64,000 nucleotides of DNA, from NCBI RefSeq assembly GCF_900129825.1, contig NZ_FQWZ01000001.1:1-64000 (forward strand), written 5' to 3'. Each line of letters opens with the position of its first letter. The stretch's first letter is position 1. The notes under the pieces were generated by a model. It was given only the letters and a program-made list of their open reading frames with translations, searched no databases and was not told where the DNA came from. This stretch comes from Hydrocarboniphaga daqingensis. Lineage in GTDB: Bacteria; Pseudomonadota; Gammaproteobacteria; Nevskiales; Nevskiaceae. The translations under genes were made by a program, and so were the position numbers. Shown here piece by piece: positions 44,301 to 51,235 of this stretch.

Positions 44301-47300
44301 CATCGCGAGCTTGATCAACCCGGCAATGCCGGCGCTGGCCTTGGTGTGACCGAGCAAGGTCTTCACCGAGCCGAGCGCGACCGAGTTGGGCTCGGCGCCG
44401 AACGACTTCAGCGCGCGCGTGATCGTCTCGGCCTCCGCCTTGTCGCCGACCGCGGTGCCGGTGCCGTGCGCTTCGATCATGCCCAGCGTCGCTGGCGTGA
44501 AACCGGCCTTGGCATAGGCACGGTTCAGCGCGCGAATCTGCCCGTCCGGACGCGGCGCGGTCATGCCGAGCGCCTTGCCGTCAGACGAGCCGGCCACCGC
44601 CTTGATGACGGCATAGATGCGATCGCCCGCTGCCTCGGCATCGGCCAGGCGCTTGAGCACGATCATGCTGACGCCTTCGGAGATGACGATGCCGTCGGCC
44701 TTCTTGTCGAACGCGCGCGACACGCCGTTGGGCGACAGCGCACCGGTCTTGGAGAAGCACATGAAGCCGTACGGGCTCTGCACGGTGTCGACGCCGCCTG
44801 CGATGGCCACGTTGCTGCGGCCCGATTCCAGCTCATTGACGGCCATCGACAGCGCCGCCAGCGAAGAAGCGCAGGCCGCGTCGACCGTGAAGTTCAAGCC
44901 GCCGAAGTCCATGCGGTTGGTGACTCGGCCCGCCGTGACGTTCAGCAGCACGCCAGCGAAGGACTCGTTGGTCCATTCCGGCAGGCGCTCGTAGGTGCCG
45001 TCGTTCAGGTCGGTGGCGAAGCGCGGCAATTCGGAGCGCACGCCATACTGCAGGCCCAAGTCGCCAGCGCCTCCCGAGGCACCCAGAATCACGCTGGTGT
45101 TTTCGCGGTCGAAGTCGCTCAGACCGGCGTCTTCGATCGCGCGGTTGACCGTCTCGAGCGTCAGCAACTGCATCGGGTCGATCGACTTCATCGAGTTCGG
45201 CGGGATGCCGTAGCGCGTCGGGTCGAACATCAACTCGTCGATGAACCCGCCCCACTTGCTGTAGATCTTGTCGCGCGCATTGCGGTCGGCATCGAAATAC
45301 AGGCGCCAGTCCCAGCGCTCGCGCGGCACTTCGGTGATCGCGTTGACGCGGCCAAGCACGTTGTCCCAATACTGGTTGACGTCGGGCGCCTTGGGCAGCA
45401 ACACGCCGATGCCGACGATGGCGATGTCGGACGGAGCGGCTTTTTCGATCTTGCTTTGAATGTGGTCGGTGAAACCGGCCAGCATCGCCTGCGATTGGCC
45501 GCACACCCGGTCGTGTAGATCGGCGATCGACATCGGCTCACGCGTCAGCGTCGCCACCTGGCCGATCATGTACATGCCATCGACGATCTGCTGTTCGGGC
45601 GGCACGTCGACGACCTTGCCGCTCTCGTCGCGATTCTTGCCCTTGGACGCGATGCGCAGACGACCCATGTTGAGATCTTCAAGCGTGTCGCGAATTTCGT
45701 CGGCGCTGTGGTTTTCGCGCATCAGCCGACGGCGAGCGTCGAAGAAGTCGTGCGCAAAACGCGTGTCGGCGCAGCGCGTGGCGTGCCCCGGGCCCGTCTC
45801 GAGATTGACGGTGCGCTCGCACGCAAGCGCCTGCTCCTGGAAGCCTTCGACGATGGCACCCGTGCTGACGATCTCGTGCGTAAACAGATAGGCGGTGCCC
45901 ATCAGCGCACCGACCTTCATGCCGCGCTCGGCCAGCGGCACGGTCAGCGCCGCCAGCATCGCGCCCGAGGCGGCATCGCTGATGCCGCCGGCAAACATCA
46001 GGTGAATATCGGACTCGGTGCCGGGCTTCACATGCGCCAGCAGCACTTCGATCATCTGCTCCCACAACGGGAAGCTGGTGATCGGCCCGATGTGGCCGCC
46101 GCATTCGCGGCCTTCGAATACGAAACGGGTCGCACCCTGCTCCAGATACATCTTCAACAAGGCAGGAGCCGGCGCGTGGATATAGGTCTTGATGCCGCGC
46201 TGCTCGAAGGCCGCGGCCTGGTCAGGCCGGCCGCCGGCGATCAGCGCATACGGCGGCTTGCACTTCCAGATCGCCTCGCACTGCTCGTCGCGCAATGCCT
46301 GCGGGATGAAGCCCAGCATGCCGACACCCCAGACGCGGTCGCCAGCAAGCGCGGCCGTCTGCTGCAGCATCTCCAACACTTGGTCGCCCCGCATCAGCGC
46401 CAGTGCCAGGAACGGCAGCGCGCCTTCTTCGGTGACCCGCGCAGCAAAGGCCGGGCTGTCGGACACGCGCGTCATCGGGCCCTGGGCCAGCGGATAACGC
46501 GTGTTGTGCGACAGCGCCATCGGCGAGCCTTCGGCCAGATGGCCCAGCTCGGCGGCGCGGCGCAATTGGATAAAGCTCTGCTTGCGCAGCGCCTGTACCA
46601 GGCGGCCGACGCGGCCATACCGCTGGCGGTAGATCGCACCGGCACCGATGCCCTGGCCGACCGGCATCAGCGAGGCTTCGTCCCAGCCGATGCGGGCATT
46701 CATCGCGCGGCGCCAGTCATCCATCGCCAGCGTGCCGGCCTCGGCCGCACGGTTGTCGGCGTCGGACTGCTTCAGCGTCGGCGACGCCGGGCGCGCATAA
46801 ACACGGCATGGCGCATCGAGCAACTCGCCGAACAAGCGCGTCTCGGCGCCGACCAGCCGCGCCAATTCGTTCTTGGTCGCTTCGGGCAGAGCCGAGTCAT
46901 CGAGCAGCAGCAGCTGGTCGTCGAGCACCAAGCCGGCAGCGCCGGCCGCACGGCAACCGGCCGCCGTGTTGATGCCCACGCCGCCGCGCACGTAGACCGG
47001 CAAGCGCGTCTCGCGCAGCAGCTTCTGGATCAGGATGTAGCTGGAGTCCTCACCGACCCAACCAGGTGACTCGTGACCCTTGGCGACGATTGCATCGGGC
47101 TCGAATGGCAGGTTGGCCAGTTCGACGGCGGAGCACAACTCGACCATCAAGCGATGCCGACCATCGCCGCGCAGCGTTGCCGCATCGGCGGGCGCCGGAG
47201 CGCCGCGCAGTGCCAGCACGATCGTCAGCGGTCGCTCACCGGCCAGCTCGATCAACTGGCGCGCCAACGGCAGATGCGCCTCGTCAGTATTCAGGCCGAT

Positions 47301-47489
47301 CCGGCCGTCGGTCGCCGCCAGCAGTCGGCGGAAGTTGGCCGTGGCGCGTGCCTCGTCGGCACAAAACTCCAGGTCGAGCAGGCCTTGGCCACCGGCGCGG
47401 GCGGCGGCTGCTGCGATACCAGGGTGCGCCCAGCCGGCGGGGGCCAGCGCAACGATGTCGAATGCTTGGCTATTGAGTTCGCGATTCAT
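38370..47489 (-). CDS. giant PUFA-synthase-like protein: ER-KS-AT-4xACP-KR-DH
   Basis: A 3039-aa protein. Residues 1-~680 hold two nitronate-monooxygenase/PfaD-like barrels; the second (~300-600) has FEGRECGGHIGP with the likely catalytic His and LMFAGGISDAASG for FMN phosphate. Next come KS (~685-1130) with Cys in VDAACASSL (~873), AT (~1240-1530) with GHSYGE (~1344), and four ACPs with LGIDSIKRVEI around Ser1824, Ser1936, Ser2048 and Ser2156. KR follows (~2210-2690) with VVVATGGARGIT and the YASANE active site, then a DH hot-dog (~2740-3039) with DHVIDGRPVLP. The tandem ACPs with this motif are the hallmark of PfaA. Fusion of the enoyl reductase to its N-terminus is unlike the classical separate PfaD. 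Ala/Pro/Val-rich linkers separate the ACPs. Confidence 0.92.
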   Translation of the reverse strand: MNRELNSQAFDIVALAPAGWAHPGIAAAAARAGGQGLLDLEFCADEARATANFRRLLAATDGRIGLNTDEAHLPLARQLIELAGERPLTIVLALRGAPAPADAATLRGDGRHRLMVELCSAVELANLPFEPDAIVAKGHESPGWVGEDSSYILIQKLLRETRLPVYVRGGVGINTAAGCRAAGAAGLVLDDQLLLLDDSALPEATKNELARLVGAETRLFGELLDAPCRVYARPASPTLKQSDADNRAAEAGTLAMDDWRRAMNARIGWDEASLMPVGQGIGAGAIYRQRYGRVGRLVQALRKQSFIQLRRAAELGHLAEGSPMALSHNTRYPLAQGPMTRVSDSPAFAARVTEEGALPFLALALMRGDQVLEMLQQTAALAGDRVWGVGMLGFIPQALRDEQCEAIWKCKPPYALIAGGRPDQAAAFEQRGIKTYIHAPAPALLKMYLEQGATRFVFEGRECGGHIGPITSFPLWEQMIEVLLAHVKPGTESDIHLMFAGGISDAASGAMLAALTVPLAERGMKVGALMGTAYLFTHEIVSTGAIVEGFQEQALACERTVNLETGPGHATRCADTRFAHDFFDARRRLMRENHSADEIRDTLEDLNMGRLRIASKGKNRDESGKVVDVPPEQQIVDGMYMIGQVATLTREPMSIADLHDRVCGQSQAMLAGFTDHIQSKIEKAAPSDIAIVGIGVLLPKAPDVNQYWDNVLGRVNAITEVPRERWDWRLYFDADRNARDKIYSKWGGFIDELMFDPTRYGIPPNSMKSIDPMQLLTLETVNRAIEDAGLSDFDRENTSVILGASGGAGDLGLQYGVRSELPRFATDLNDGTYERLPEWTNESFAGVLLNVTAGRVTNRMDFGGLNFTVDAACASSLAALSMAVNELESGRSNVAIAGGVDTVQSPYGFMCFSKTGALSPNGVSRAFDKKADGIVISEGVSMIVLKRLADAEAAGDRIYAVIKAVAGSSDGKALGMTAPRPDGQIRALNRAYAKAGFTPATLGMIEAHGTGTAVGDKAEAETITRALKSFGAEPNSVALGSVKTLLGHTKASAGIAGLIKLAMSLYHRVQPAHVNVDDPLDTIADPASAAFILKAPRPWLARPDGTPRRGGVSAFGFGGTNFHAVLEEYRDGMTNAEVPGSRHWAQELIVFRAADAAALRADVERVAGLCRAKGRLTLAVLARSLAREADRRRGAGVSLALAARSLDTLAADLDLVLAHLAAPSRPLPPHIKLALSRPATAPAVAYLFPGQGAQYVDMGCEPALFVEELRSAVERADAALLGELPDLLSRRIWPESAFNADAEKAQLQALTDTRFAQPAIGALEIGYLNLARRLGIGAVAAAGHSYGEFAALHAAGVIDEVSFLKLSAVRGRVMADAASSGTPGGMAAVQAARERVASLIQPFAGVVVANHNAPEQTVISGPAASIDQAVAALAAAGLRVTRLPVSGAFHTELMASAQGPLSAAIAATEFREPTLAVYSNGSGARYPDGVEAMRAQLDAHLLSSVEFVTEVQALYDAGVRVFLELGPKSICSNMVAATLAGRDARSVSLDGQGGGLRGLLSGLADLIAAGVDFEVSRLFEGRPVDALSPAQLAERAQPAKVPATAWYISGGYARPQADPVMRTGKQPPMTLEQVSEVKQAVIQRILDTAPKPAPQIVHVPAPAAAAPAAPVTAMMPPAAPVQGSGEALAAYHETMRQFLSLQERVISQFLGGSTTPMPLPMAAPAPMLAPMPSAPAFAPTTAPAAVIAPVPTAAAVAVPPPPAPVAAPVVAAAPAAATATSATAALDAAALASLLLRIVADRTGYPEDMLGLDADLEAELGIDSIKRVEIAGSLQKALPAELGAAMQAQMERYTRAKTLNAILAPLSALLAESAPASTATTTVSTTTTHATMSVSAAPLAVDVQSMLLKLVADRTGYPEDMLSFDADLEADLGIDSIKRVEIVGAFQKALPATVAEAMQSQMEKLTRAKSLRVIVDAVQPLLAAGAATTTTVHHSVSTTTVAVSAPVAVVPSIDHRSVLLDIVADRTGYPHEMLALDADLEADLGIDSIKRVEIVGALQKKLPESVAAAMQAQMERYTRAKTLAAILDQLATISAPAAAAVAAATVTTGVIAASVPSQPSIDYRSVLLDIVADRTGYPHEMLALDADLEADLGIDSIKRVEIVGALQKKLPESTAAAMQAQMEQYTRAKTLAAILDRLAALQAPAAAAAPVAAAVAPVATAVTAAPTRAVSVADVPRYVIRPRLAPLSGKRVTLRGAVLIAGGRDSIVQPLMALLQQAGLPAQRIDAIDAAGVEAGLAAARAAHPAIAGVIHLHGLSEDAPTTLAAWQQLGDRTVLSLFRLLKPFGTAIADLRVIAASRLGGTFGRDAVGPGTPLAGGVNGLLNCVRDEYPSATLRAVDFNGQTDDTIAQHLFDELCADDRAPEAGHTGDARYSVSTVEEALSDTPFAPHLQPAADWVVVATGGARGITAELLEEMAVPGIRFVLLGRTPEPGAESPDTAAATDAAALKKVLLTQARARGEMPKPVDIERAAQKLLTEREIRGNLQRLRARGAQVGYVSCDVRDEAIFGGVIDGLYQQYGRIDAVLHGAGVIEDKRIADKTDDSFARVFNTKLDSSFILSQKLRPESLKLLVFFTSVAGRYGNKGQIDYASANEACNRLAWTLSRRWPETRVIAANWGPWDAGMASEAVKRQFRERGIEPIPVDGGRRYFLRELACGPKHEVEIVIGRGPWQSIEASDAPEAVAAVSSLYPLVRGPLRMGAGGALVLTHRFGLDSDPYLADHVIDGRPVLPAAAATEWVAQMVGQGWPGWQVAEVQELRTLAGVVLEPGATRDIEIRAKATSHSGPGEQTVTVDIADPSRKAPLYRASVRLVEHLEAPVVDVPPAISGQALDATQTYDRMLFHTGRFRLLTAITAVNADGVDAQVNVSQLPDWISAQGDWLFDPGLIDVGAQLAWIWARVNRQQSALPSRFGRVLRVPGLPKPTAPLTLRFRVRPAAHEQAVAYDAVFIDAEGRVRLAMLDSESTMSTALNRIGSEGLK

Positions 47490-47515
47490 GAGGACCTGCC
47501 GTGCAACGGGACAAA

Positions 47516-47533
47516 CCCGGACGGATGTCCGGG
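47516..47533 (-). other. small hairpin between cluster genes
   Basis: CCCGGAC-GGAT-GTCCGGG forms a 7-bp perfect hairpin in the 61 bases between the sulfatase-like gene and the giant synthase. It has no T-run. It lies about 27 bases upstream of the synthase start and could affect its translation. Confidence 0.35.
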
Positions 47534-47550
47534 CGTGGAGAACGCCAAGC

Positions 47551-48369
47551 TCAGGGCTTGCGGCCTTCCAAGAACGGCACCTCGAGCACCTTCTCGTGCA
47601 CGATCGGGCCGTGGCCGAAGTAGCCCCCTTCGCCGAAACACTCGCCGTGATCGGCGGTGATGATGAAATGCGTGTTGGTCGGGGCCTTGGAGATCAGGGC
47701 GTCGAGCACTTGATCGACATACTCGACCGTCTTGACCTGCTGGCTGTGCAACTGCTGCATCTGGTCGTCGTCGAAGAAGCGGTCCGACGTCTGCTCGCCG
47801 AGGTCGTCATCCATGCGCTTGAACACGCCGTGGACGCCGGAGATGTGCGGCAGTCCCTTGGGGTCCAGCATGTAGGGATAGTGCGTCTCGCCCAGGTTCA
47901 GGAAGTGGAAGCTGGGCTCGTCGTCGTAGAACTCGATCTCGTCGACCATCCCGGCGAAATCGTTGTGATTGGCCATCAGCTTGTAATCGTCAAAGTGACG
48001 ATTCAGATGGGACATCGGGTTGAGCACCGGCATCGACACGCGGCCGACGGTACGGAACCCGTTGTCCTTCAATACCTTGGGCAAAGACAGCTGGGGCACG
48101 AAGTTCTTGAACGACAGATCCTTGATCGCCAGGCGATCGACCCACTGCGAAAACTCGTTCTTGTAGACCTCGGACGCGAAAACGCCCTTGGGGCTTTCGT
48201 GCGGAACCATGCCCATCAGGAACGTGTAGTGCGACGGCGACGTCCAGGAAGCGTACGAATAGCGGCGGCTCCCCTCGGCAATGCGGTCCATGTTGGGACG
48301 CTTGGCGCGCTGATAGCTGTCGAAGCGGCAGCTGTCCATGACGATGAACACGAGGTTATTTGCAGCCAT
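47551..48369 (-). CDS. sulfatase/alkaline-phosphatase-superfamily hydrolase
   Basis: A 272-aa protein, first gene of the cluster on this strand. It opens with the metal-binding motif LVFIVMDSCRFDS, followed by ASWTSPSHYTFLMG (candidate nucleophile Ser/Thr) and near the end ITADHGECFGEGGYFGHG, the DHGE metal site of sulfatases and related phosphotransferases. No CxPxR sulfatase signature is present, so a true arylsulfatase is unlikely. It is short for the superfamily (usually 400-550 aa). No signal peptide. Together with the larger enzyme at 31717-33330 it gives the cluster two members of this superfamily, suggesting head-group chemistry. Confidence 0.75.
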   Translation of the reverse strand: MAANNLVFIVMDSCRFDSYQRAKRPNMDRIAEGSRRYSYASWTSPSHYTFLMGMVPHESPKGVFASEVYKNEFSQWVDRLAIKDLSFKNFVPQLSLPKVLKDNGFRTVGRVSMPVLNPMSHLNRHFDDYKLMANHNDFAGMVDEIEFYDDEPSFHFLNLGETHYPYMLDPKGLPHISGVHGVFKRMDDDLGEQTSDRFFDDDQMQQLHSQQVKTVEYVDQVLDALISKAPTNTHFIITADHGECFGEGGYFGHGPIVHEKVLEVPFLEGRKP

Positions 48370-48680
48370 TGGGTTTGCAACGCTCCTGATTTGGCGAGAC
48401 CCCTGACCGGGTCGTCGGGACGGTTTGGAGCCGTTGAACGTCAGATTAATAACGACTCGCGGTGGAGGCTAACATGCGGATTCCAGGGCGGATATATCAT
48501 TATTCCTACACGCACAAGTCGTCTGTATAGACCATACGCTGAGCATCGAAATCGGCCGGCAGAAGTGGTTTTGCCGTCGACTTCTTCGACAGATCAATCG
48601 CTTAGCCGAATTCGTCAGCTGATCGAACTGTCATATTGCCAGCGCGGCGCCACACAACGCCGAAACCAGCGCTCCAACAC
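48370..48680 (-). promoter_or_regulatory. upstream region of the PUFA-like cluster
   Basis: This 311-bp stretch between the peroxiredoxin terminator and the first cluster gene holds no credible gene. It is more AT-rich than its surroundings around 48440-48560 (ATATATCATTATTCC and ATTAATAACG on the plus strand), as expected for a promoter of the minus-strand cluster. A possible minus-strand -10 is TATATC near 48490-48495, with TTGTGC about 15 bases upstream; the spacing is poor and the assignment is tentative. AGGAG lies 13 bases before the ATG at 48369. Confidence 0.35.
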
Positions 48681-48711
48681 AAAAAAAGCCGGCCGTCTCG
48701 CGACGGCCGGC
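48681..48711 (-). terminator. intrinsic terminator of the peroxiredoxin gene
   Basis: On the minus strand a perfect 10-bp stem GCCGGCCGTC/GACGGCCGGC with a four-base loop is followed by seven T residues (A-run at 48681-48687 on the plus strand). It lies 22 bases after the peroxiredoxin stop and insulates it from the cluster downstream. Confidence 0.9.
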
Positions 48712-48732
48712 CGGCATCTAGCGACCTGAATG

Positions 48733-49368
48733 TCAGGCTTTGGGTTGGGGAACCACGCGCAGGTAGGGCTTGATCTCCTTCCACCCGTCCGGGAACAGTT
48801 TGCGCGCCTCATCCCCGGTGACGGCCGGCACGATGATCACGTCGTCCCCCTGCTTCCAGTTCACCGGCGTGGCGACCCTGTACTGGTCGGTCAACTGCAG
48901 CGAATCGATCACCCGGAGAATCTCATCGAAATTGCGTCCGGTGCTGGCCGGGTAAGTCAGCGTCAGCCGCACTTTCTTGTTCGGGTCGATGACGAAGACC
49001 GAGCGCACCGTGAAACGATCGCTGGCCTTGGGGTGAATCATCCCGTACAGGTTGGCCACCTTGAAGTCAGGATCGGCGATCAGCGGGAAGTTCAGCGCCG
49101 TGCCCTGGGTCTCGGCGATGTCGCGGCTCCAGCCCTCGTGGTCGACCAGCTGATCGACCGACAGGCCGATCGCCTTGACGTTGCGCCGATCGAACTCCGG
49201 CTTGAGCTTGGCGGTATAGCCGAGCTCGGTGGTGCAGACCGGCGTGTAGTTCTTCGGATGCGAGAACAGAACGGCCCAAGAGGAGCCGAGCCAGTCGTGA
49301 AACCGGATCGGCCCCTCGGTGGTGTCCGCTTCGAAGTCAGGGGCGATATCGCCCAATTGCAGTGTCAT
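48733..49368 (-). CDS. 1-Cys peroxiredoxin (Prx6 type)
   Basis: A 211-aa protein. The start at 49368 is supported by AAGGAG eight bases upstream; the frame runs further back only as antisense of the MATE gene. The thioredoxin-like fold has the peroxidatic site SHPKNYTPVCTTELG. The C-terminal extension ending DGWKEIKPYLRVVPQPKA is that of the Prx6 group, and the length fits. It reduces hydrogen and alkyl peroxides in the cytoplasm. Confidence 0.93.
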   Translation of the reverse strand: MTLQLGDIAPDFEADTTEGPIRFHDWLGSSWAVLFSHPKNYTPVCTTELGYTAKLKPEFDRRNVKAIGLSVDQLVDHEGWSRDIAETQGTALNFPLIADPDFKVANLYGMIHPKASDRFTVRSVFVIDPNKKVRLTLTYPASTGRNFDEILRVIDSLQLTDQYRVATPVNWKQGDDVIIVPAVTGDEARKLFPDGWKEIKPYLRVVPQPKA

Positions 49369-49432
49369 CACGTTCTCCTTGCGCAGCCGCATTGCGACAG
49401 TGGCGCCTAGCATGCGCCGCAGCGGCTGAACT

Positions 49433-50839
49433 TCAAGGGATATGCATAGAAGGCTTGATGCCATCCGCTGCGCGGGCCTGGCGGCTGCGCACCGCAAAGC
49501 GCAGACCCAGGCCGGCGGCCGCCACGGCGAGCCCGACGATGAAGCCGCACCAGACACCGGCCGGGCCGACCGAGGTGCCGATCGACAGCCAGGCCGCCGT
49601 TGGCAACCCGGCAAGCCAATAAGCCGAAACGGTGATCGCCATCGGCAGCCGCGTGTCCTTGAAACCGCGCAGCGCACCGTTGGTCGTGGCCTGAAGGCAG
49701 TCGAAAATCTGGAAGATCGCGGCCAGCCCCAGAAACCGCACCGCCAGGTCCGCGACTTCCGGAACATCGGTGTAGAGCGACACCACGGCCCGGGCGAACA
49801 GCGCCATGCCCGCAGCGGAGACCAGTGCGAACACGCCGCCCAGGGCGATACCGGTATGACCGCGAAGCACAGCCTGGCGGCCATCGCCGGCGCCGACCGC
49901 CTGCCCGACGCGAACCGCCGTCGCCAGTCCGATCGACAACGGCACCATGAACACCAGCGACGCGAAATTGATCGCCACTTGATGGGCGGCGACAACCCGG
50001 CCGCCGAAGTGCGCCATCAGCAGCGCACCGAGCGTAAACAGCCAGGCTTCAGCAACGACGCTGGCGCAGATCGGCACGCCGAGCGTGAAGATTTCGCGCA
50101 GCTCGGGCGCAAAACGCGGCCGGGCCGAGAACAGGCGCATCGGCGCCAGCTTGGGGTCGACCCGATACAGCAGCGCATACACACCGGCCATCGCGCTGAC
50201 CCCGACGACGGTCCCCCACGCCGTGCCGACGGCGCCGAGCGCCGGGAATCCCAGGTAGCCATACATCAGCGGCAAGTTGGCCAGGATGTTGACCAGCAGC
50301 GCGACGATGCCCGCGAGTACCGGAGCGCGGGTCTGACCGTTGCCTTCACAGCCGTTACGCATCACGAAGCACAGGCAAAACGGCACCGCCGCCCAGGCAA
50401 TCGCGTTGACGTAGCCGCGTGCCAGTTGCTGCGTCGGCGCATCGAGGTTCAATAAGGTCAGGACCGGATCGCAGATCAGCCAGATCAGCAGCATCCACAG
50501 CAGGCCCAACACGACCGCCAGCAGGAGCGCATTGCGCAGCAGCTCGCCAGTTTCCTCGGGCGGGCGGCCGGCGCCGACGCGCTGGGCGACGATCGGCGAC
50601 ACCGACATGAAAATGCCCATGAAGATGATGAAGCCGAGAAACCAGATGTTGGCGCCCACGGCCACGGCCGCCAGCGCCACTGGCCCGAGCCGACCGGCCA
50701 TGATCGTGTCGACCGTGTGCATGCCGACGAACGACAACTGCGCCGCAATCAGCGGTGCGGCCAGCTTGAGGTTAAGCAGGGCTTCGGCGCGCAGCAACGC
50801 ACTGCGGGGGACGGGGACGGCGGGAACGGCGGTTTGCAT
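49433..50839 (-). CDS. MATE-family multidrug efflux protein
   Basis: A 468-aa membrane protein with about 12 helices in two homologous halves. Recognisable segments include LAAPLIAAQLSFVGMHTVDTIMAGRLG at the start and the second-half counterpart LGVPICASVVAEAWLFTLGALLMAHFGG with VAAHQVAINFASLVFMVP. It belongs to the NorM-like group, which exports cationic drugs in exchange for Na+ or H+. It starts at 50839, 64 bases upstream of the peroxiredoxin gene. No regulator is seen nearby. Confidence 0.9.
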   Translation of the reverse strand: MQTAVPAVPVPRSALLRAEALLNLKLAAPLIAAQLSFVGMHTVDTIMAGRLGPVALAAVAVGANIWFLGFIIFMGIFMSVSPIVAQRVGAGRPPEETGELLRNALLLAVVLGLLWMLLIWLICDPVLTLLNLDAPTQQLARGYVNAIAWAAVPFCLCFVMRNGCEGNGQTRAPVLAGIVALLVNILANLPLMYGYLGFPALGAVGTAWGTVVGVSAMAGVYALLYRVDPKLAPMRLFSARPRFAPELREIFTLGVPICASVVAEAWLFTLGALLMAHFGGRVVAAHQVAINFASLVFMVPLSIGLATAVRVGQAVGAGDGRQAVLRGHTGIALGGVFALVSAAGMALFARAVVSLYTDVPEVADLAVRFLGLAAIFQIFDCLQATTNGALRGFKDTRLPMAITVSAYWLAGLPTAAWLSIGTSVGPAGVWCGFIVGLAVAAAGLGLRFAVRSRQARAADGIKPSMHIP

Positions 50840-50970
50840 CGGTCTGCATCGGCAAGGCGACGCGCAGGTTGGCGCGACGACCGGGGCGGCATGCTAGTGC
50901 CGGCACCAGCGAATGCCAAGCACGAGGACCCACCAGTCCGGGAGACTGAACGCCCGCATTTCCCCTCTCT

Positions 50971-51058
50971 CGGCGGGAGAGGCAAGCGGACATTTCCCCT
51001 CTCCCACCGGGAGAGGGGCCAGGGGTGAGGGCCTTTGAGACTCGGGCCAAGCTCAATG
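50971..51058 (+). repeat. direct repeat copy 1, GC-rich palindromic element
   Basis: An ~88-bp unit containing the inverted repeat CCCCTCTCCC-ACC-GGGAGAGGGG followed by CCAGGGGTGAGGGCCTT and a GAGACT/CTCAATG tail. A shorter piece of the same element (TCCCCTCTCTCGGCGGGAGAGG) precedes it. It lies between the MATE and putA genes. Elements of this look are dispersed through some gammaproteobacterial genomes as REP-like repeats. Confidence 0.7.
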
Positions 51059-51131
51059 CTCAGACGCCCTCACCCGACGCGATGCGCCGACCTCTCCCGA
51101 GGGGAGAGGCAAGCGAGCAGTTCCCCTATCC

Positions 51132-51219
51132 CGGCGGGAGAGGCAAGCGGACATTTCCCCTCTCCCACCGGGAGAGGGGCCAGGGGTGAGGGCCTTCGAG
51201 ACTGGGGTCAGGCTCAATA
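51132..51219 (+). repeat. direct repeat copy 2, GC-rich palindromic element
   Basis: A second copy of the ~88-bp unit, about 95% identical to copy 1 and 161 bp downstream of it, again with the CCCCTCTCCC/GGGAGAGGGG hairpin. Between the copies lies a partial unit (TCTCCCGAGGGGAGAGG). It ends 16 bases before the putA stop. The hairpin arms without a T-run suggest a transcript-end or REP-like role. The 396-bp stretch 50840-51235 holds nothing else that looks like a gene. Confidence 0.7.
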
Positions 51220-51235
51220 CCCCGCCGCTGCACCG

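Noticed and set aside
42990-45518. 842-codon open frame on the plus strand
   Set aside because: Antisense to the KS-AT region of the giant synthase. No domain motif or binding site.
47551-48369. Classical arylsulfatase call
   Set aside because: The DHGE metal motif is present, but the CxPxR formylglycine signature is missing and the protein is short; only the superfamily is supported.
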